This document shows, in pieces, positions 6,090 to 6,805 of a DNA stretch of 6,805 nt (position 1 is its first letter; each line of letters begins with the position of its first letter). The notes beneath the pieces were generated by a model that had not been told where the DNA came from, searched no databases, and saw only the letters and a list, made by a program, of their open reading frames with translations. Both the position numbers and the translations under genes were made by a program. The stretch spans positions 1-6,805 of the forward strand of contig JAGADT010000055.1 of assembly GCA_017613475.1 (NCBI GenBank), written 5' to 3'. The DNA is from Desulfovibrionaceae bacterium. GTDB lineage: Bacteria; Desulfobacterota; Desulfovibrionia; Desulfovibrionales; Desulfovibrionaceae.

Positions 6090-6148
6090 AGTCCTTGCCA
6101 TGCTCCAACACGCAGGCAGCGCCGAAGAATGATTTTCAATTCCGGCGG

Positions 6149-6238
6149 CTACTTAATCCAGCCTTTCTTAATGCCGATGAAGACGTAGGCAAGCAGTCCA
6201 GCGAGTGCAATTGCTACGCTAATGGTTCCGACGTTCAT
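6149..6238 (-). CDS. 29-residue single-span membrane protein
   Basis: A very small protein of unknown function. It has a strong Shine-Dalgarno (GGGAGGAGC, four bases before ATG) and overlaps the upstream 50-residue gene as ATGA, indicating coupled translation. Residues 4-22 (TISVAIALAGLLAYVFIGI) form one hydrophobic helix, followed by the basic tail KKGWIK; by the positive-inside rule the C-terminus would be cytoplasmic. A terminator follows 60 bases downstream. Size and shape fit small regulatory subunits of membrane complexes, a phage lysis component or a type I toxin-like peptide; nothing in the sequence decides between these. The ribosome binding site, the overlap and the clean hydrophobic pattern make it a likely real gene despite its size. 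Confidence 0.65.
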   Translation of the reverse strand: MNVGTISVAIALAGLLAYVFIGIKKGWIK

Positions 6239-6387
6239 AAATGCTCCTCCCGTAAGGGATGGATGACATAACCAGCAATCGCGGAAATTATCCCCAGGGG
6301 GGCGGCCAGCCAGCTTTGCGGCGTGATGACAACGCCAACCAAAAGGCCAGCGCCCGCCGTCATAAAGAATGTTTCCCAATACTTCAT
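6235..6387 (-). CDS. 50-residue membrane protein with two predicted spans
   Basis: I translated this frame by hand from the ATG at 6387; an in-frame TGA two codons upstream forces this start or a later one. The product begins MKYWETFF and has two hydrophobic stretches, about residues 7-22 (FFMTAGAGLLVGVVIT) and 26-43 (WLAAPLGIISAIAGYVIH), joined by a short Pro-Gln turn, with a polar end PLREEHL. The pattern is a two-helix hairpin. The stop TGA overlaps the ATG of the 29-residue gene, and the Shine-Dalgarno of that gene lies inside this one. The start has only a weak GAG upstream. It is 28 bases after the Cys-rich gene. It could be a holin-like phage protein or a small transporter accessory subunit; I do not recognise the family. 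Confidence 0.6.
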   Translation of the reverse strand: MKYWETFFMTAGAGLLVGVVITPQSWLAAPLGIISAIAGYVIHPLREEHL

Positions 6388-6415
6388 GGCTCAAATATAG
6401 CCATTCGTCCAGGAT

Positions 6416-6628
6416 TCAGCAACAGGACTTTGAGCCAGCCTGATGGACCCCGCAGTAGCCCGTGCCTTTCCCTGTCCGCCGCCAGTGCGGGCAGGAACGG
6501 CAGTGCTGCAGGTCCTCTTCCGTTGGCTGGAAGCATGAACGCCCCCTGCCTGTTACGGGGTCAATCTCCGCGTTCCTGATCTCCGCCGCATGTGCCCGGT
6601 TGAATTTCCGGCAGAAAAGGGAGCTCAT
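6416..6628 (-). CDS. 70-residue Cys-rich protein, possible zinc-binding
   Basis: A small basic protein of unknown function with seven cysteines: C6, C32, C43, C46, C59, C69 and C70. The arrangement HCRSCPHW (42-49) followed by YCGVH (58-62) gives CxxC, 12 residues, CxxH, which resembles a small zinc-ribbon or knuckle. The protein ends in a Cys-Cys pair. I chose the ATG at 6628, 19 bases after the stop of the helix-turn-helix gene, with a weak GGAA nine bases upstream. An in-frame ATG at 6679 would add 17 residues and overlap the upstream gene, with no visible ribosome binding site. The neighbours suggest a phage-like or accessory module. Function cannot be assigned. Confidence 0.55.
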   Translation of the reverse strand: MSSLFCRKFNRAHAAEIRNAEIDPVTGRGRSCFQPTEEDLQHCRSCPHWRRTGKGTGYCGVHQAGSKSCC

Positions 6629-6647
6629 GGCGTCAAATTCCGGGCGC

Positions 6648-6805
6648 TCAGCGCAGTCCAGCCCTAAGCTTGATGCCATACTTTTTGCAGCGCCTGGAAA
6701 CCGAGCTTTTTGAAATGTCCATCTCCTCCGCGATGTCGCGCACCGACAAGCCGCTGGCTGCCAGCTCGCGCAGCTGTTCCGCCTCAGCCTCGTCAATGCC
6801 CGTGA
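6648..6805 (-). CDS. Helix-turn-helix DNA-binding protein, C-terminal fragment (start beyond window)
   Basis: The minus-strand frame with complete codons from 6803 encodes 51 residues and ends at TGA 6650-6648. It contains a clear helix-turn-helix: LRELAASGLSVRDIAEEMDI followed by the recognition helix SKSSVSRRCKKYGI (11-44 of the fragment). The pattern resembles the DNA-binding ends of resolvases, transposases and small phage regulators that choose sites with 'ISKSSVSRR'-type helices. The fragment is missed if only the longest frame is read, because an overlapping frame is open here. The N-terminus lies outside the window, so overall architecture and role are unknown. It is followed after 19 bases by the Cys-rich gene. 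Confidence 0.7.
   Translation of the reverse strand, partial: TGIDEAEAEQLRELAASGLSVRDIAEEMDISKSSVSRRCKKYGIKLRAGLR

Noticed and set aside
5825..6139. Minus-strand frame of 104 codons across the intergenic region
   Set aside because: It reads through an intrinsic terminator (6055-6089) and a promoter (5941-5970) and has no domain. Only its last 36 codons are worth considering, as a possible leader peptide.
6416..6796. Minus-strand frame of 126 codons at the right end read as one protein
   Set aside because: Its first part overlaps, in another phase, a frame with a clear helix-turn-helix. I split it into the helix-turn-helix fragment (to 6648) and a 70-residue Cys-rich gene starting at 6628.

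Overview
This GC-rich window is dominated by one minus-strand polyamine-biosynthesis operon. In transcription order (right to left) it encodes a fold-type I PLP arginine/ornithine/lysine decarboxylase (speA type), a spermidine synthase-family aminopropyltransferase (speE), an agmatinase-family ureohydrolase (speB), carboxynorspermidine/carboxyspermidine dehydrogenase (CASDH) and carboxynorspermidine/carboxyspermidine decarboxylase (nspC, C-terminus cut by the left edge). The combination, the base composition and the residue patterns suggest an anaerobic delta-proteobacterium of the Desulfovibrio/Bilophila kind. This is inference from pattern memory, not a search.

Layout. 1-5559: the five spe genes, with spacings of -1 to 19 bases and two TGATG stop/start overlaps. 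5560-6148: about 590 bases without a conventional gene but rich in minus-strand signals: a terminator (6055-6089), a consensus-like sigma70 promoter (TTGACA, 18 bases, TACAAA, 5941-5970), a second terminator (5790-5822), an 11-bp hairpin (5709-5735) and a third terminator (5573-5615) lying immediately before the speA ribosome binding site. 6149-6805: four small minus-strand genes: the C-terminal end of a helix-turn-helix protein, a 70-residue Cys-rich protein, and two overlapping very small membrane proteins of 50 and 29 residues. These look like phage-like or accessory genes. They end at the 6055-6089 terminator, so they are probably separate from the spe operon.

How the genes could work together. 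The decarboxylase would make agmatine (or a diamine) and SpeB would release urea from a guanidino compound. CASDH plus NspC would add an aminopropyl group from aspartate semialdehyde. SpeE would add one from decarboxylated S-adenosylmethionine. Two aminopropylation chemistries in one operon, with no speD in view, is the main metabolic puzzle. The main regulatory puzzle is the leader. A promoter fires into a region where a short open frame ending in Leu-Pro-Pro-Tyr-stop sits two bases before one terminator, and a second terminator sits directly before the speA Shine-Dalgarno sequence. This geometry suits attenuation or a small RNA, but it is unproven.
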